Positions 16,314 through 24,550 of a DNA stretch of 64,000 nucleotides are shown here, piece after piece. The stretch is from Verrucomicrobiota bacterium. Its GTDB lineage: Bacteria; Verrucomicrobiota; Verrucomicrobiia; Opitutales; Opitutaceae. The stretch's first letter is position 1. Every line of letters begins with the position of its first letter. The stretch is from assembly GCA_016235555.1 (NCBI GenBank), contig JACRKC010000082.1:1-64000 (forward strand), given 5' to 3'. The notes below the pieces were generated by a model. The model saw only the letters and a program-made list of their open reading frames with translations. It ran no database searches and was not told the origin of the DNA. Both the position numbers and the translations under genes were made by a program.

Positions 16314-19300
16314 ATGAACAAACATCGCACACCAGCAAATCGATCCGTCCGATTCGGACGGTATCTCAGCCTCGGTCTGGCGACCACCCTCGCCATCCCG
16401 ATCGGCCTCGCGCAGGATGCGGATTCACTCCGCCGTCTGCAGGATGAAAACGCCGCGCTGCGCAAGCGCCTCGCCGAGATCGAGGGTCGCGCCGCGCCCG
16501 CCCCGGCGACCACCGCCCCCGCCGCCCGCACCCCGGCGGCTCCGGCCGCGGCCCGGCCCGCGCCCGCCCCGGCGGCCGGCTCCGCCACGACCGTCAACGA
16601 CGAGGGCATCACCGTCCTCTCCCCGTTCCAGGTCAACGACGACAAGGACTACGGCTACCTCAAGACCAACTCCGCCACCGCCACCAGGATCGGCATGGAG
16701 ATTCAGAAGGTGCCGCTCAACATCTCCGTGCTGTCGCGCGAGTTTCTCGACGACACCAACGCCAAGTCGCTGACCGACCTGTTCCGGTATTCCGCGGCCG
16801 CCTCGGGCGACACGCGTTTTGCCATGCGCGTGCCGGCCAACGAAGCGACCCCGCAGGGCGGCTTCACCATGCGCGGCTTCTCGGTCAACACGCTGATGCG
16901 CGACGGCATCTTCCGCTACACGGCCTACAGCCTCGACAACACCGAGCGCGTCGAAGTCGTGAAGGGCCCCGCCTCCGTGTTCTTCGGCCAGGGCTATCCC
17001 GGCGGCGTCATCAACTACGTCACCAAGCGGGCCAGCTTCGCGAAGGTGCCGACGTCGTTCACCTACGCGATCGATGACAACGGCGGCGACAAGTTCAAAT
17101 ACGACCACAACGTCGTTCTCTCGAAGAAGACGGCCTTCCGCGTCGTCGGCGCGTGGGAGGACACGGTCGGCGAACGCCGCTTCGAATTCAAAAAGGGATT
17201 CAATGTCACGCCTTCGCTCACCGTCGTGCCGTTCGACAGCGGCAAGGTGCGCGTCAACGTCGACTTCGAATACCTGAAGGAGCGCTTCAACTACAACGAC
17301 TACGATTGGATCTACAGCGACTTCGCCGGCTGGCAGAGCGCCGCGCGCACCGGCCAGTATGGCACCTCCACCGCCACGCTCTCCAACACGATCGCCATTC
17401 CCGGCGGCACGCCCGTCGTGCAGGCCACCACCACGCCGACCGTGGCGTATGCGACCTACATCAACAACAAGCGGGTCGCGACCGGCGATCTCACGCTGCC
17501 CGCCTACACCAAGGTCAAGCGCGGCGGCTACTACATCGATCGGAACAACCGCACGATCTACGACGAGGCGTTCAACTACACCAGCCGCGGCTCGTGGAGC
17601 GACAACGAGGTCAAGGTCATGACCGCCGCCGTGGAATTCGCCCCGTATGACTGGCTCAGCGGCCGCGCCGCGTGGGTCCGCGACGTTTCCAACTTCAACA
17701 ACTTCGGCAACAGCGCCGTCACCACGCCATATGCCGACGGCGTGCACTGGAACGTCGGCCTTTCCGCCGGCGGCTCCGGTTACTATCGCGAAACCAAGAC
17801 CTCCCTCATCGACCTGGTCTTCAAGAAGGACCTGTGGGGCACGAAGAACAAGCTCCTCACCGGCTTCCAGAAATCCGACTGGCGGCAACTCTATCTCGGC
17901 AAGGCCGCCGCCAGCGACGCGAACCTCGCCTTCCTCCCCGGTGCCCGCAACGCCACGGCGAATCCCGATTACGCGGTCAACCCCAAGGTCTACGACTTCG
18001 GCGGCGTGCCGGTGAACCAGGTCATCCGCCAGCGCGACGGCTCCGTCAAGCCCGTGCGCCAGATCTACTCGAATTGGGACCCGGGCGCGGAAATCAGCCC
18101 CGACATCAGCGTCTACTGGCAGGACGACCGCAACGCCCTCGACGGCTACCGCCCCTCGCTCCAGAGCCACTACATCAACTACCAGGGTTCCTTCTTCAAG
18201 GACCGCCTGACCGTGCTCGCCGGCTACCGCGAGGAAAAGCGCTGGGAACGCTGGCAGGACCAGTCCAACAACTTCCCGTGGTATGTCTACACCTCGGACA
18301 TGATCACCAATCCGACCGCCTACCCCGAGGACGTCTGGGGCCATTCGAAAGCCTACCAGCAGACCATCCCCCTCGATCAAAAGGGCCGTTCGGCGATGGG
18401 CGGCCTCTCGTATTCGGTCACCAAGTCCATCAACGTCTACGCGTCCGCCTCGAAGCTGTTTAAGTTCAATTCGGGCAATGTCGGCGGCTTCTTCCCCGGC
18501 CCCGGCGTCGGCGATGAATTGAGCGTCTATCAGAGCGCGCTCAACTACGGCTTCCAGGGCCTCAACCCCCAGGGCCAGCCCATCCTGCAGCCCGGTTCGT
18601 TCATCTACCAGGGCCAGCGCATCACGTCGGTCGCCCAAGCCAAGCAGGTCATGCAGGCGAAGGGCGCCTACGACCAGATCAAGAACGAGTCCGGCTCCAA
18701 TATCGAATTCGGCGCCAAGATTTCCACGCCCGACAACAAGATCGTCGGCACCATCTCGTTCTTCCGTGGCGAGCGCTCGAACCAGAAGCTCGACGACGGC
18801 GCCCACCAGTCCAACCTCGAGGAGCCGTTCAACTTCAGCACCACGCTGTTCGCTCCCGGCAGCGTCGGTTACAACGCCCGCAATTTCCGCTGGCGCACGA
18901 CCGATCTGAAGAACCGCATCGAAGGCTCCGAGGCCGAGGTCATCTGGACGCCCCGCCGCAACCTGCAGGCCGTCATCAACGGCTCCTGGTTGTGGACCGC
19001 CAAGACCGTCTACGACAAGACCCGCGCCATGCCCGGCTCGACGGCCTACAATGCCTCCAGCGCCGCCGCCAAGATCGCCTCCAACATCTACTACACCGCC
19101 CGCCTCGAAAACGTGCCCGAATACCGCCTGAACTTCTTCGGCAAATACACCCTCACCGAAGACCTCATCGGCAACTACGGACGCGGTGTCTCGCTCGGCG
19201 GTGGCATGCGCTACTCGTCGAAGACCGTCGTCTCGCGCTCGGTCGACTGGAATCCCCTCGCCGGTGGCTACCACGCCGGCAACTACCTGGTGTTCGACCT

Positions 19301-19448
19301 CACCGTGGGCTATCCGTGGGAGGTTCTGGGCTACCGGCTGACCAGCACGCTCGGCGTTTACAATGTGACCGACGAGAAATACTCCGAAGGCTCCTTCGCG
19401 ATGTCGCCCGCCCGCAACTGGCTCTTCACCACCGCGGTGAAGTTCTAG
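16314..19448 (+). CDS. TonB-dependent outer-membrane receptor
   Basis: 1044 residues. A signal peptide (about 1-33) is followed by a short coiled coil (DADSLRRLQDENAALRKRL), an Ala/Pro linker of about 35 residues and the motif VLSPFQVNDDKD, which occupies the TonB-box position in this phylum. A plug domain follows (MRGFSVNTLMRDG, VEVVKGPASVFFGQ, YPGGVINYVTKR) and then a long beta-barrel ending in aromatic Phe (FTTAVKF). It should import a glycan fragment or siderophore-like ligand with TonB/ExbBD. Gene order after a LacI regulator supports an oligosaccharide. The 5' leader (16229-16313) is almost G-free and unstructured. A strong terminator follows. Confidence 0.95.
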   Translation: MNKHRTPANRSVRFGRYLSLGLATTLAIPIGLAQDADSLRRLQDENAALRKRLAEIEGRAAPAPATTAPAARTPAAPAAARPAPAPAAGSATTVNDEGITVLSPFQVNDDKDYGYLKTNSATATRIGMEIQKVPLNISVLSREFLDDTNAKSLTDLFRYSAAASGDTRFAMRVPANEATPQGGFTMRGFSVNTLMRDGIFRYTAYSLDNTERVEVVKGPASVFFGQGYPGGVINYVTKRASFAKVPTSFTYAIDDNGGDKFKYDHNVVLSKKTAFRVVGAWEDTVGERRFEFKKGFNVTPSLTVVPFDSGKVRVNVDFEYLKERFNYNDYDWIYSDFAGWQSAARTGQYGTSTATLSNTIAIPGGTPVVQATTTPTVAYATYINNKRVATGDLTLPAYTKVKRGGYYIDRNNRTIYDEAFNYTSRGSWSDNEVKVMTAAVEFAPYDWLSGRAAWVRDVSNFNNFGNSAVTTPYADGVHWNVGLSAGGSGYYRETKTSLIDLVFKKDLWGTKNKLLTGFQKSDWRQLYLGKAAASDANLAFLPGARNATANPDYAVNPKVYDFGGVPVNQVIRQRDGSVKPVRQIYSNWDPGAEISPDISVYWQDDRNALDGYRPSLQSHYINYQGSFFKDRLTVLAGYREEKRWERWQDQSNNFPWYVYTSDMITNPTAYPEDVWGHSKAYQQTIPLDQKGRSAMGGLSYSVTKSINVYASASKLFKFNSGNVGGFFPGPGVGDELSVYQSALNYGFQGLNPQGQPILQPGSFIYQGQRITSVAQAKQVMQAKGAYDQIKNESGSNIEFGAKISTPDNKIVGTISFFRGERSNQKLDDGAHQSNLEEPFNFSTTLFAPGSVGYNARNFRWRTTDLKNRIEGSEAEVIWTPRRNLQAVINGSWLWTAKTVYDKTRAMPGSTAYNASSAAAKIASNIYYTARLENVPEYRLNFFGKYTLTEDLIGNYGRGVSLGGGMRYSSKTVVSRSVDWNPLAGGYHAGNYLVFDLTVGYPWEVLGYRLTSTLGVYNVTDEKYSEGSFAMSPARNWLFTTAVKF

Positions 19449-19476
19449 GCCGGTTGCCGGTTTGCCTCGGCTTTGC

Positions 19477-19511
19477 ACGGGCGGAGACACACGTCTCCGC
19501 CCGTTTTTTTT
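19477..19511 (+). terminator. Rho-independent terminator after the TonB receptor
   Basis: A perfect 12-bp GC-rich stem (19477-19488 with 19493-19504), ACAC loop, then a run of eight T. It begins 29 bp after the receptor stop. Confidence 0.95.
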
Positions 19512-19568
19512 CCGATTCCCGGCCCCCGGCCGGCCCGGTGCTTGATTTGGCCCCCAGCCCTCCCTCTC

Positions 19569-20060
19569 ATGAAAGCGATTTTTCCCCTCGGTGCTCCGCT
19601 CGCCTGCCTCGCGCTCGCCGCCGCCGGCTGCCAGCATCCGCGGGCGGCCCGCATCCAGGAGCACGCGGCCCTGTTTCGCTCGCTCGACGCGTTCTCGCAA
19701 AACCTGATCGAGAACGGCCTCGTCAACTACGGCTTCACCCCGGAACTCGTTTACATGGCGCTGGGCAAACCCAGCCGCGTCAGCTCCACCGCGACACCGG
19801 AGGGTCCGACGGAGACGTGGATCTATAAAAACTTCCTCTACGCCTCCGCCAACGCCGCGAAATTCGGCGTCAACAACCCCGGCACCAAGCAGCAGCCCGG
19901 GCCGATGCTCTCCTCCAGCGCTCCGGGCGGACCGAGCCTCACCAGCACCAAGACCAGTCCGGTCCAACCCACCGTTTCCGACATGAGCGACACCCCGATC
20001 GCCACCCTCTTTCTCGAACTGCGCGAAGGCCGCGTAGTCACCGTCCGGATCGAACCCTGA
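19569..20060 (+). CDS. Small lipoprotein, SmpA/OmlA-like motif
   Basis: 163 residues. The signal ends in a lipobox (CLALAAAGC, lipidated Cys at about residue 21). The segment LVYMALGKPSRVSSTATPEG resembles the GxP turn of SmpA/OmlA/BamE-like small lipoproteins, and a central Ser/Pro-rich linker is followed by a short strand (VVTVRIEP). The ATG at 19569 fits the lipobox. Only 4 bp separate it from the next gene. Function unknown; an envelope location is likely. Confidence 0.7.
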   Translation: MKAIFPLGAPLACLALAAAGCQHPRAARIQEHAALFRSLDAFSQNLIENGLVNYGFTPELVYMALGKPSRVSSTATPEGPTETWIYKNFLYASANAAKFGVNNPGTKQQPGPMLSSSAPGGPSLTSTKTSPVQPTVSDMSDTPIATLFLELREGRVVTVRIEP

Positions 20061-20064
20061 AACC

Positions 20065-20598
20065 ATGACCACCCTCCGTCTGCGCTGGGCGCCCATGCTG
20101 CTCGGCTTGAGCGCTTCCCTCTGGGCCCAACCCGCACCCGCCACCCCGTCCCTCCTCGCCGGCAAGTGGAAATTCGACGCCACGCGTTCCACCGAACTGA
20201 GCCCGTGGAAAACCTACGATCTCACCATCGCCCTCGACGGCACCAGCGTGACGATCGATCGCAAGCTGGCCTGGGGCCGCCGCGACTACTCCGACCGCCT
20301 CGCGCTCGACCTGGCCAGGTCCGACAACACCGTCCCCCTCGCCTACTGGCCCGACAACCGCCACCTCGGCGCCTACGTCGGCGACGACAAAACGAAACGC
20401 ATCCGCGCCACCCTCCTCGACGGCGGCCGCATCCTCCGCCTGAGCAGCGATCTCACGCTCGACACCCAGCAGGGCCCGCGCGCCGTCAACGTTCTCAGCG
20501 ACTACAAGGTCTCCGCCAACGGCGCCGTCCTCACCCTCACCGAGCTCCGCAGCACGCGCAACCGCCCCGTCGTCTACGTTTTCACCCGCGCCCAGTAG
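20065..20598 (+). CDS. Small exported protein of unknown function
   Basis: 177 residues with a Sec signal (about 1-21, ending SLWAQ). The mature part is strand-rich (LAGKWKFDATRS, YDLTIALDGTSVTIDRK, GGRILRLSSDLTL), suggesting a lipocalin-like or small beta-barrel fold. It is in an operon with the small lipoprotein (4-bp gap). Not recognised further. Confidence 0.65.
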   Translation: MTTLRLRWAPMLLGLSASLWAQPAPATPSLLAGKWKFDATRSTELSPWKTYDLTIALDGTSVTIDRKLAWGRRDYSDRLALDLARSDNTVPLAYWPDNRHLGAYVGDDKTKRIRATLLDGGRILRLSSDLTLDTQQGPRAVNVLSDYKVSANGAVLTLTELRSTRNRPVVYVFTRAQ

Positions 20599-20612
20599 GG
20601 CCGGCTTCTCCC

Positions 20613-22370
20613 ATGATTTTAATTCCGCAAAAGGTAGGAGCCTGCTTGCAGGCGATTTCGTGGCACGGGTCTCCCGACCCGTGTTCGGTTTCACGGGTCA
20701 GGAGACCCGTGCCACTCCAAGCCATCGCCCTTCTTCTCTCCCTCCTTGCGCTCGCGAGTCCCGGCACCCTCGCCCAGCCCGCCCCGCGCAAAGTCGATCG
20801 CGCGCCCGCCACCGCGACGATCATCCCGCTCTCGGAAAACTGGCGCCTCGATGGCGACGTGCCCGTCCACGCGCTGCTCATCTCCCTCCAAGGCCTCGCC
20901 AACCGCGACTACCCGCGCCTCTACCTCGAATACCCGAAGAACTGGCAGTGGGAAATCGTCCACCCGCTCGTCGGCTTCCTCGAGAAACGCCACGGCGTGA
21001 AATTCGAGCGCCTCGGCCTGAACGACGCCGACGCCGCCCTCGCCAAGTTTGCCCGCCACGCCAAGGGCTACGTCGTCTGGGATCGCGCCGTGCGCTCCTC
21101 GCTCACGGTCGCGTTCACCATCGCGGGCGTCGAAGACGCCGTGATCGTCCGCGACGACCAGATCGCCCTCGCCGAGAAACACGGCCTCAAGAAACTCGCC
21201 GACCTCCGCGGCCAGTTCACCGGCATGCCCGATCACCAGATCTACCAGTGGGCCTACGACCGCTATTTCGAAAAATGCTCGCGCGACTACTACGTCGTGC
21301 TCGGCGGCCACGCCGGCGCCGAGATGCAGCCCGCCATCGGCGACTTCGGCATCATGCAGCGCGCGTTCTTCACCGACCTCTCCGCCAACCCGAAGCACGT
21401 CGAGGAACTGGCGCTCCTCAAAAAAATCTTCGGCCGCCAGAACCCCGCGAGCATCGTGCTCGGCTGGCATTCCTACGCCAAGGACACCGAGGGCCAGCAC
21501 ACGACGCTCGTCGGCAACTTCGGCCTGAAGATGGAGGGCCTGCACAACCTCCCCAACGTCTCCTTCACCTGCCAGATTCCGCTTACGCCGGACTTCAAGT
21601 TCACCAACAACCACGCCGTCACCCGCGACGCCAAGCTCACCGCCGAGAAAAAAGTCTACGTCTGCGCCGCCGCCACCGACTCGATGGGCATCGGCACCTG
21701 GACCAAGCCCGGCCGCGGCAAGATCCCCTACACCTGGCAGGTGCTCATGAACTGGTCGTGGATGAACCCGCCCGCCCTCCAGTTCTTCTACGAGGACAAG
21801 ACGCCCAACGACTACTTCATCGGCGGCCTCAGCGGCCCGGGCTACATGTATCCCAAGTCGATCCCCGCGGAAAAATTCCCCGCGCTGATGAAGAGCGCCC
21901 GCGAAATGATGGCCACGCTCGATCTCCGCGTGATGGAGATCATGGATTACTCCGAGGGCAACCGCCACGTCGGCAACACCGACCTCCCGAAAGCTGTCGT
22001 CGACCTCTACTATCGCGAATTCCCCGACGTGCTCGGCTTCATCAACGGCTACGGCACCGCGCGCACGTTCGATCTCCGCGACACGCGCCCGTTCATCAGC
22101 TACGACTACTACCTCGACGTCGCGCGCCCCGGCGAGGAAGCCACCGCCGATCTCGAGGAACTCATCCAGCTCAACCCCGCGCGTCCTTACTTCCTGCTGA
22201 TGCACGTGCGCGAATCCAACACCATCGAGAAGGTCGCCACGATCCTGAACAGCCTGAGCGAACCCGTGGAAGTCGTCCCCCTCGACAAATTCCTGAAACT
22301 CGCCGCCAGCGCCAAAACCTACCGCACCCGCTACCAGCAGCCGACTGATCCGGTGGACCACAACCCGTAG
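20613..22370 (+). CDS. GxGYxYP-family exported protein
   Basis: Up to 585 residues. The conserved block GGLSGPGYMYPKSIP gives the family its name; the family is associated with carbohydrate loci, with an N-terminal domain and a barrel-like putative hydrolase. The start is uncertain: the ATG at 20613 gives a 34-residue n-region encoded by REP DNA before the hydrophobic core LQAIALLLSLLALASPG, and a GTG at 20709, itself inside the repeat, would give a short signal peptide. Either way a repeat supplies the 5' end. It lies 14 bp after the previous gene. Substrate unknown. Confidence 0.75.
   Translation: MILIPQKVGACLQAISWHGSPDPCSVSRVRRPVPLQAIALLLSLLALASPGTLAQPAPRKVDRAPATATIIPLSENWRLDGDVPVHALLISLQGLANRDYPRLYLEYPKNWQWEIVHPLVGFLEKRHGVKFERLGLNDADAALAKFARHAKGYVVWDRAVRSSLTVAFTIAGVEDAVIVRDDQIALAEKHGLKKLADLRGQFTGMPDHQIYQWAYDRYFEKCSRDYYVVLGGHAGAEMQPAIGDFGIMQRAFFTDLSANPKHVEELALLKKIFGRQNPASIVLGWHSYAKDTEGQHTTLVGNFGLKMEGLHNLPNVSFTCQIPLTPDFKFTNNHAVTRDAKLTAEKKVYVCAAATDSMGIGTWTKPGRGKIPYTWQVLMNWSWMNPPALQFFYEDKTPNDYFIGGLSGPGYMYPKSIPAEKFPALMKSAREMMATLDLRVMEIMDYSEGNRHVGNTDLPKAVVDLYYREFPDVLGFINGYGTARTFDLRDTRPFISYDYYLDVARPGEEATADLEELIQLNPARPYFLLMHVRESNTIEKVATILNSLSEPVEVVPLDKFLKLAASAKTYRTRYQQPTDPVDHNP
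20634..20715. repeat. REP hairpin plus REPIN at the 5' end of a gene
   Basis: A single GTAGGAGCCTGC-family hairpin (20634-20659) abuts a complete GTGGCACGGGTC...GACCCGTGCCAC pair (20660-20715). Both are translated in frame as the N-terminus of the GxGYxYP protein. Relatives are at 54084 (first family) and 59969 (second family). Confidence 0.85.
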
Positions 22371-22379
22371 CGACCACCC

Positions 22380-22640
22380 TCAGAACATCCGCCCGAAATC
22401 CTGCCGCGTGCCGACCCACAGTCAGACGACGTTTTCTCCGTCACGCCGGCACACGGCCCGATAGCCGCCGCCGAAACGCAACGACCAAAGATTGCCGGGG
22501 CTATTCAACTTCTTGAAGCGCAGGCTGGGATGATCCGGGTTGGCCATGAAAAGCCGGTAGGCTTGGCGCGATTGAGCCCGCACCGGTTCCGGCAGCAGGT
22601 GGTAGAGCCGCCAGAACTCTTCGGTTCCTGCCGATTTCAC
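22380..22640 (-). pseudogene. RelE/ParE-type toxin with premature stop
   Basis: A GTG start at 22640 overlaps the antitoxin stop as GTGA. The protein reads RelE/ParE-like (FWRLYHLLPEPVRAQSRQAY, SLRFGGGYRAVCRRDGENVV) but ends at a TGA at 22422-22424 after 72 residues. Reading through in frame gives LWVGTRQDFGRMF and a natural stop at 22380, matching the usual WxWxGxHxxY-like end of this family; the TGA sits exactly where Trp is expected. A TGG-to-TGA nonsense change is the simple explanation, removing a terminal strand and probably activity. Confidence 0.75.
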
Positions 22641-22906
22641 AGTCGCGCCGGGTCAATCCGCCGCGGCTTTTCGCGGGCGACACATTCATCCGCCCAGCGC
22701 ACGAGGTTCGCCACCTTGGCCGGGTCGTTGAAATCGCGCGCCCACGCCGCCTCGTCCTCTTCATCCACCTTCTCGAATGCGACCTGCGCCTCCTGCGCCT
22801 TGAGGAACTGTGCAAACGCCAGCAACGAAGACTGGCGCGCCGGATCGAGGCTGCTGCACAGCTCGGCCACCGCCTCGGGCGTGGAGGGAGTCAGCGTGTT
22901 GGGCAT
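22637..22906 (-). CDS. Antitoxin-like protein
   Basis: 89 residues, acidic and helical: EAVAELCSSLDPARQSSLLAFAQFLK then a flexible tail (EEDEAAWARDFNDPAKVANLVRWADE). The stop overlaps the toxin start, the classic type II toxin-antitoxin layout. The DNA-binding fold is not obvious. It appears intact while its toxin is truncated. Confidence 0.65.
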   Translation of the reverse strand: MPNTLTPSTPEAVAELCSSLDPARQSSLLAFAQFLKAQEAQVAFEKVDEEDEAAWARDFNDPAKVANLVRWADECVAREKPRRIDPARL

Positions 22907-22990
22907 GGCGACAAGCGTGTCCCAAAAAACGACGCCCGCAAGTCCGGGATTACCCGGTGTCCGGCCGCAACGCCGTGATCGCGGCGGCTG

Positions 22991-23687
22991 TTAGTCGTTT
23001 TTTTCGAGAATAGCGGCGTCCAACGGTAGTTCCTCTTCAGTGTCGCCCGTTGATTCACCCCGATCGCCGGTTAGAACGCTGGCAATAAAATCAAAGCTGC
23101 TAGCGCCGACCTTTTCAGTGAAATCGACTTTGGCTGTTGCGATCGTCGTGAAATAGCCTCGAAACGCTGCGGAGACTTCAGTCGCCCATGCTTTTGATTT
23201 TGGAACCGGGATTCGCACTTCCAAGTAACGGTCGCCGCAATCCTCACGATTTGTCTGCATCAGGGTCACACGTTGCCACTGCCTCCTCGTAGCGCGGAGG
23301 CAAAGCGCCCAAAACATGTAAAAAGGATCCCACCCTTCGTCGTTGGCGTCGGCCACGCGGACGACGAAGACTTCTTTAGTGACGACGATCTGCTCTTCAC
23401 CGGGTAGGAGAATAACCGTGCGCTGCGGATTTCGCCCAAACGCGGTCATTCCCACAGCGACGCGATGAGGCACGGCCCAGAAGCGGTCGCCGAAGGGCAC
23501 CACGGTGTCGTGGCCGTAGAGCACGAAGCCGGCGGCGAAGCGTTTGCCGGCCGCCGTCGCGAGCTTGCGCAGGCCACGCCCGAAGCCCGTCGGATCGCGC
23601 CGCGCGGCCTCGAGGGTTGTGACATCATCGAACGTGAGGAACGGCCGGCCGTCGTCCGCCAGCGTGGCGTGCCGGACTGACGCGGAC
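22991..23687 (-). pseudogene. Chimeric remnant: DUF4143 ATPase end fused to restriction-modification end
   Basis: The open frame joins two unrelated family fragments. Upstream (about 23450-23687) reads HATLADDGRPFLTFDD and then KRFAAGFVLYGHDTVVPFGD, which match the start of the AAA_14 module and the C-terminus of a DUF4143 ATPase with the middle missing. Downstream (22991 to about 23440), EGWDPFYMFWALCLR and QRVTLMQTNREDCGDRYLEV resemble the C-terminal part of type I-type restriction-modification methylase/specificity proteins. Its only start codon lies inside the adjacent transposable element. Almost certainly non-functional debris of a lost defence or mobile region. Confidence 0.65.
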
Positions 23688-23830
23688 GGGTGTGACTCAA
23701 ACAACTGAGGTCAGCGATTTGTAGCGGCGGTCTATGACCGCCGAACGAAGACCCTTGGGCAACGCCGGCGGTCATAGACCGCCGCTACAGCCGAGGCATT
23801 CGGAAACTGATCTCAGTTTGAGTTACGCTC
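23688..23830. mobile_element. MITE-like element copy 1, 9-bp target duplication
   Basis: A 143-bp element beginning GGGTGTGACTCAAAC and ending with the inverted form (GTTTGAGTTACGCTC). It is flanked by the 9-bp direct repeat GACGCGGAC at 23679-23687 and 23831-23839. Its core (23721-23788) is a REP pair GTAGCGGCGGTC...GACCGCCGCTAC. It interrupts an AAA_14 ATPase gene at its P-loop. No coding capacity. Confidence 0.9.
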
Positions 23831-23909
23831 GACGCGGACCGTTGATCAGCACCACGCCGGTGTCGGCCAGCGCCGTGCGCAGTCGGTCGGTGATGAAGCG
23901 CGGGGGCAT
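23831..23909 (-). pseudogene. N-terminal fragment of AAA_14/DUF4143 ATPase
   Basis: From the ATG at 23909 the minus strand reads MPPRFITDRLRTALADTG and VVLINGPR, the usual start of AAA_14 ATPases up to the Walker A loop, and then runs into the element. Deleting the element and one 9-bp duplicate gives GPRQSG, the beginning of a GPRQSGKTT P-loop, followed by a small frame-shifting deletion. The remainder is in the chimeric frame at 22991. Confidence 0.75.
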
Positions 23910-24087
23910 GGTGGCAGCAGTTTGTCGGGCAGGAAACCGTCCGGCCGTTTGAAGGCGAAACGCCGACCAATTGAAAGCGGTCTGGGCTAAGACTTTGTTC
24001 CGTAGTTAATAATACCACGGCCAGCAGTTGCGATGGAATCACGGAGACACTGCATGGCACATCTCACTTTCTTGCAGCGAGGCGAAA
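23910..24087. other. Non-coding, gene debris
   Basis: No gene, RNA or promoter recognised. It lies between the ATPase remnant and a run of three repeats that fill 24088-24521. Confidence 0.4.
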
Positions 24088-24168
24088 GGTGGGCCGGCCG
24101 CTCCGCGGGCGGCCAGGGGCGGGTGAGAACTGAAGTCAACTGGCCGTGCGCGGAGCGCCCCGCCCACC
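24088..24168. repeat. Paired-hairpin repeat, GGTGGGCC family
   Basis: GGTGGGCCGGCCGCTCCGC on the left is matched in inverted form by GCGGAGCGCCCCGCCCACC on the right; a diverged copy of the perfect element at 9088. Confidence 0.75.
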
Positions 24169-24254
24169 CTCTGGCACGCGCACTTCGCAGAAAATTGAGA
24201 TGCGTCCGACACTGCATGGCGGAGCCGCAACCAAAGCCACGGACAAAAACAACT

Positions 24255-24370
24255 CGACCGCAGATGACGCGGATATTGCGGATAAAGTTTACCCGCCGCT
24301 GGCGGCGCCAAAGGCGACCAGGGGCAGGAATACCTCCGACTATCCGCGCCATCAGCGAAATCCGCGGTCA
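24255..24370. repeat. Imperfect palindrome with periodic GCGGAT words
   Basis: Left part GACCGCAGATGACGCGGAT and right part ATCCGCGCCATCAGCGAAAT are rough inverted copies built of short repeated words. A cleaner copy is at 47117-47191. Confidence 0.6.
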
Positions 24371-24445
24371 AAGCCTGAGCGATGCAGCGTTGAATTCGAG
24401 CGCCCGATTGAAAAGCAAAGGCGGCGATGAGCCCAAAAATACAGA

Positions 24446-24521
24446 GCGTCAGAAGTCGCCGACCGAGATTGGCAACGCGTAGCGGCGGGCGTCCCTGCCG
24501 CTACACCGCGGCTTCTGACGC
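24446..24521. repeat. Hairpin within hairpin, GTAGCGGC family
   Basis: Outer arms GCGTCAGAAGTCGC (24446-24459) and its near-perfect inverse (24508-24521) enclose GTAGCGGCGGGCGTCCCTGC...CTAC (24479-24504), related to the core of the MITE-like elements. It sits in the 30 bases before the dehydrogenase 3' end. Confidence 0.65.
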
Positions 24522-24550
24522 CGTGTATCGCGAGGTGCCCATCAACAGGC

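Noticed and set aside
16425-20192. 1255-codon minus-strand frame opposite the TonB receptor and small lipoprotein
   Set aside because: Arg/Gly/Val-rich antisense of a well-supported receptor; no domain pattern.
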